Assembly (NCBI RefSeq): GCF_022879595.1
Contig: NZ_CP084266.1
Span: 310,001 to 374,000 of the forward strand
Direction of reading: 5' to 3'
DNA: 64,000 nucleotides
Source of the DNA: Caballeronia sp. Lep1P3
GTDB taxonomy: Bacteria > Pseudomonadota > Gammaproteobacteria > Burkholderiales > Burkholderiaceae
Part shown: one piece after another, positions 62,806 to 64,000 of the stretch
Position numbering within the stretch: position 1 is the stretch's first letter
How the letters are laid out: every line of letters starts with the position of its first letter
Position numbers and translations under genes: made by a program
Notes under the pieces: generated by a model
What the model was told of the DNA's origin: nothing
The model's input: the letters and a program-made list of their open reading frames with translations, nothing else
The model's database searches: none

Positions 62806-63087
62806 CGCGGTGCTGGCGATTGTCTGTCAATCGGGAAATCGACTAACCCGGAGACGGAAGGCGCAGTTTGCCGATTTCTCCCGCATAAACAACCGCTTAG
62901 GTCGAAAACAGCCGCCATGAGCCGCAGACCGGATTATTGCTCCGCGAACAATTATGTTTCATGAAAATCGGGGTTTCCCCTAACGCGGCGTCCTCCTACA
63001 CTTGTCATCAACGAAACGAAATCAGAAACCGCTTAAAAGCACTCGATTCCGCGTTCGATTCCAAAACAAGATTACTGGAGGTTCATC

Positions 63088-63408
63088 ATGATCAAGGCAC
63101 TCGTTCCGGCACTCATCATCGCTTCTGCTTTGGCCGCGCCGACCTTCGCGTTCGCGCAGAACAACGGTCCCGTGACCCGCTCGCAAGTGCGTGCCGAACT
63201 CGCTCAGCTCGAAAAGGCCGGCTACAACCCGTCGGAAGACCGCGTGAATTATCCGCAGAATCTGCAGGCAGCTCAGGCTCGCGTGAACGCCGAACAAGGC
63301 GCGGCGGCGACGACGTCCTACGGTCCGTCGAGCGCCGGTACGATGCAATCGGGCGCGCGCTCGGCTGTGTCGATGTCGGATCGCAACTCGGTGTACTTCG
63401 GCCACTAA
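63088..63408 (+). CDS. DUF4148 exported protein
   Basis: This 106-residue protein has a signal peptide of about 23 residues (AFA-Q) and the DUF4148 core TRSQVRAELAQLEKAGYNPSEDRVNYPQNLQAAQARV, a short periplasmic domain common in Burkholderiaceae, of unknown function. The ATG at 63088 follows ACTGGAGG, a strong ribosome binding site. A terminator follows. Confidence 0.93.
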   Translation: MIKALVPALIIASALAAPTFAFAQNNGPVTRSQVRAELAQLEKAGYNPSEDRVNYPQNLQAAQARVNAEQGAAATTSYGPSSAGTMQSGARSAVSMSDRNSVYFGH

Positions 63409-63470
63409 GCCGACGCGTGCGCAGTAACAGTCGAAAAGCGTAGTACGTAGCAACGCAGCAAGCAGTGAAG

Positions 63471-63508
63471 AAGCGCCGGCCGCGAACATCGCGGGCGGCG
63501 CTTTTTTC
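63471..63508 (+). terminator. terminator after the DUF4148 gene
   Basis: The stem AAGCGCCGGCCGCG/CGCGGGCGGCGCTT (one mismatch) has a short loop, followed by TTTTTT. Confidence 0.88.
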
Positions 63509-63601
63509 ATGGGCGATCGATCGCGCGTCGTCCGCGCATGTGACGTTCATATGCGTCCCGCATAATCGGCGGACCGTGACTCGCGCCGCTGGTGCTCACC
63601 G

Positions 63602-64000
63602 ATGAAGCTCGTCCGCTCATTCCTCGTCGTGCTGTTGGCTTTCACGTTGCCGAATGCCGGCGCGAACGCGGCCATTCCCGATGCGCTATGGGAAATCGTC
63701 CACGACCGTTGCGTGCCGGCGGCAAGCGGCGCGGCTATCCGCCAGCAATGCGCCGACGTGAATCTCGCGGGCGGCTATGCGGTGCTGAAGGATATTGTCG
63801 GCGTCGCGCAATATCTGCTGATTCCGACCGCGCGCGTGAGCGGCATCGAAAGTCCCGAACTGCTCGATCCCGACGCGCCGAATTACTGGCGCGACGCGTG
63901 GCAGTCGCGCCATTACGTCGAGGACGCGCTGCGCCGCGCCTTGCCGCGCGACGAAATGTCGCTCGCGGTCAATTCCGCGAGCGGCCGCACGCAGAACCAG
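63602..64000 (+). CDS. cdh: CDP-diacylglycerol pyrophosphatase (3' partial)
   Basis: The first 133 residues are visible and the frame runs off the right edge. A signal peptide of about 23 residues precedes IPDALWEIVHDRCVP, the family's N-terminal motif; YLLIPTARVSGIESPELLDPDAPNYWRDAW follows. The visible end, SLAVNSASGRTQNQ, is the approach to the HIT-like histidine active site expected just outside the window. It hydrolyses CDP-diacylglycerol to CMP and phosphatidate in the periplasm/inner membrane. Confidence 0.9.
   Translation, partial: MKLVRSFLVVLLAFTLPNAGANAAIPDALWEIVHDRCVPAASGAAIRQQCADVNLAGGYAVLKDIVGVAQYLLIPTARVSGIESPELLDPDAPNYWRDAWQSRHYVEDALRRALPRDEMSLAVNSASGRTQNQ

Overview
The window is a high-GC, densely coding proteobacterial chromosome segment with about 57 genes on both strands. 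The gene repertoire points to Burkholderiaceae, most likely Paraburkholderia, Caballeronia or Burkholderia: a DUF4148 exported protein, a Burkholderia-type trimeric porin, TetR-controlled leucine catabolism (LiuQ type), protocatechuate 3,4-dioxygenase with PcaQ, and a HutC-controlled histidine pathway. The genus is inferred from gene content only. I see no tRNA or rRNA gene, insertion sequence, prophage or CRISPR array.

Layout. 0-8.7 kb: end of an L,D-transpeptidase gene, an EamA exporter, a phnSTUV-type 2-aminoethylphosphonate ABC transporter, glycogen phosphorylase, and a small membrane protein. 8.7-18 kb: an ArsR regulator with an alkene reductase, an aspartate:alanine exchanger beside a bifunctional aspartate aminotransferase/4-decarboxylase, a porin, an M14-type deacylase, and an orphan basic amino acid binding protein. 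18-26.5 kb: an MFS transporter, a di-iron ferritin-like protein, and the leucine catabolic genes liuA-liuB-liuD with a divergent TetR regulator and two palindromic operators. 26.5-35 kb: an OmpA lipoprotein, an AI-2E family permease, pcaHG with pcaQ, a lone receiver protein, a PlsC acyltransferase, a prolyl aminopeptidase-like hydrolase, and an EAL protein. 35.8-39.8 kb: a FeeM-like N-acyl amino acid synthase directly upstream of a large membrane PAS-GGDEF-EAL protein. 40-43 kb: hutU-hutI. 43-49 kb: small stress and hypothetical proteins, a DUF937-OmpA protein, YciI, LysR and MscS proteins. 49.4-58.5 kb: a tightly packed operon of an RpiR regulator, isoaspartyl peptidase, gsiABCD-type peptide transporter, DmpA-type aminopeptidase and DppA-type D-aminopeptidase. 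58.6-63 kb: CrcB, a GNAT enzyme, and hutH-hutC-hutD. The right end holds a DUF4148 protein and the start of a CDP-diacylglycerol pyrophosphatase gene.

How the genes work together. The region is mainly catabolic. Histidine is degraded by HutH, HutU and HutI, whose genes lie in two blocks about 17 kb apart and share the same HutC operator sequence. Leucine breakdown runs from isovaleryl-CoA to methylglutaconyl-CoA, with the hydratase and lyase steps absent here. Aspartate can be decarboxylated to alanine and exchanged across the membrane. Protocatechuate is ring-cleaved by PcaHG. Unusual peptides (isoaspartyl, beta- or D-configured) can be imported and hydrolysed by the 49-58 kb operon. The most novel-looking unit is the FeeM-like synthase next to a membrane c-di-GMP enzyme, which could be a lipid-signal to c-di-GMP circuit; this is inference.
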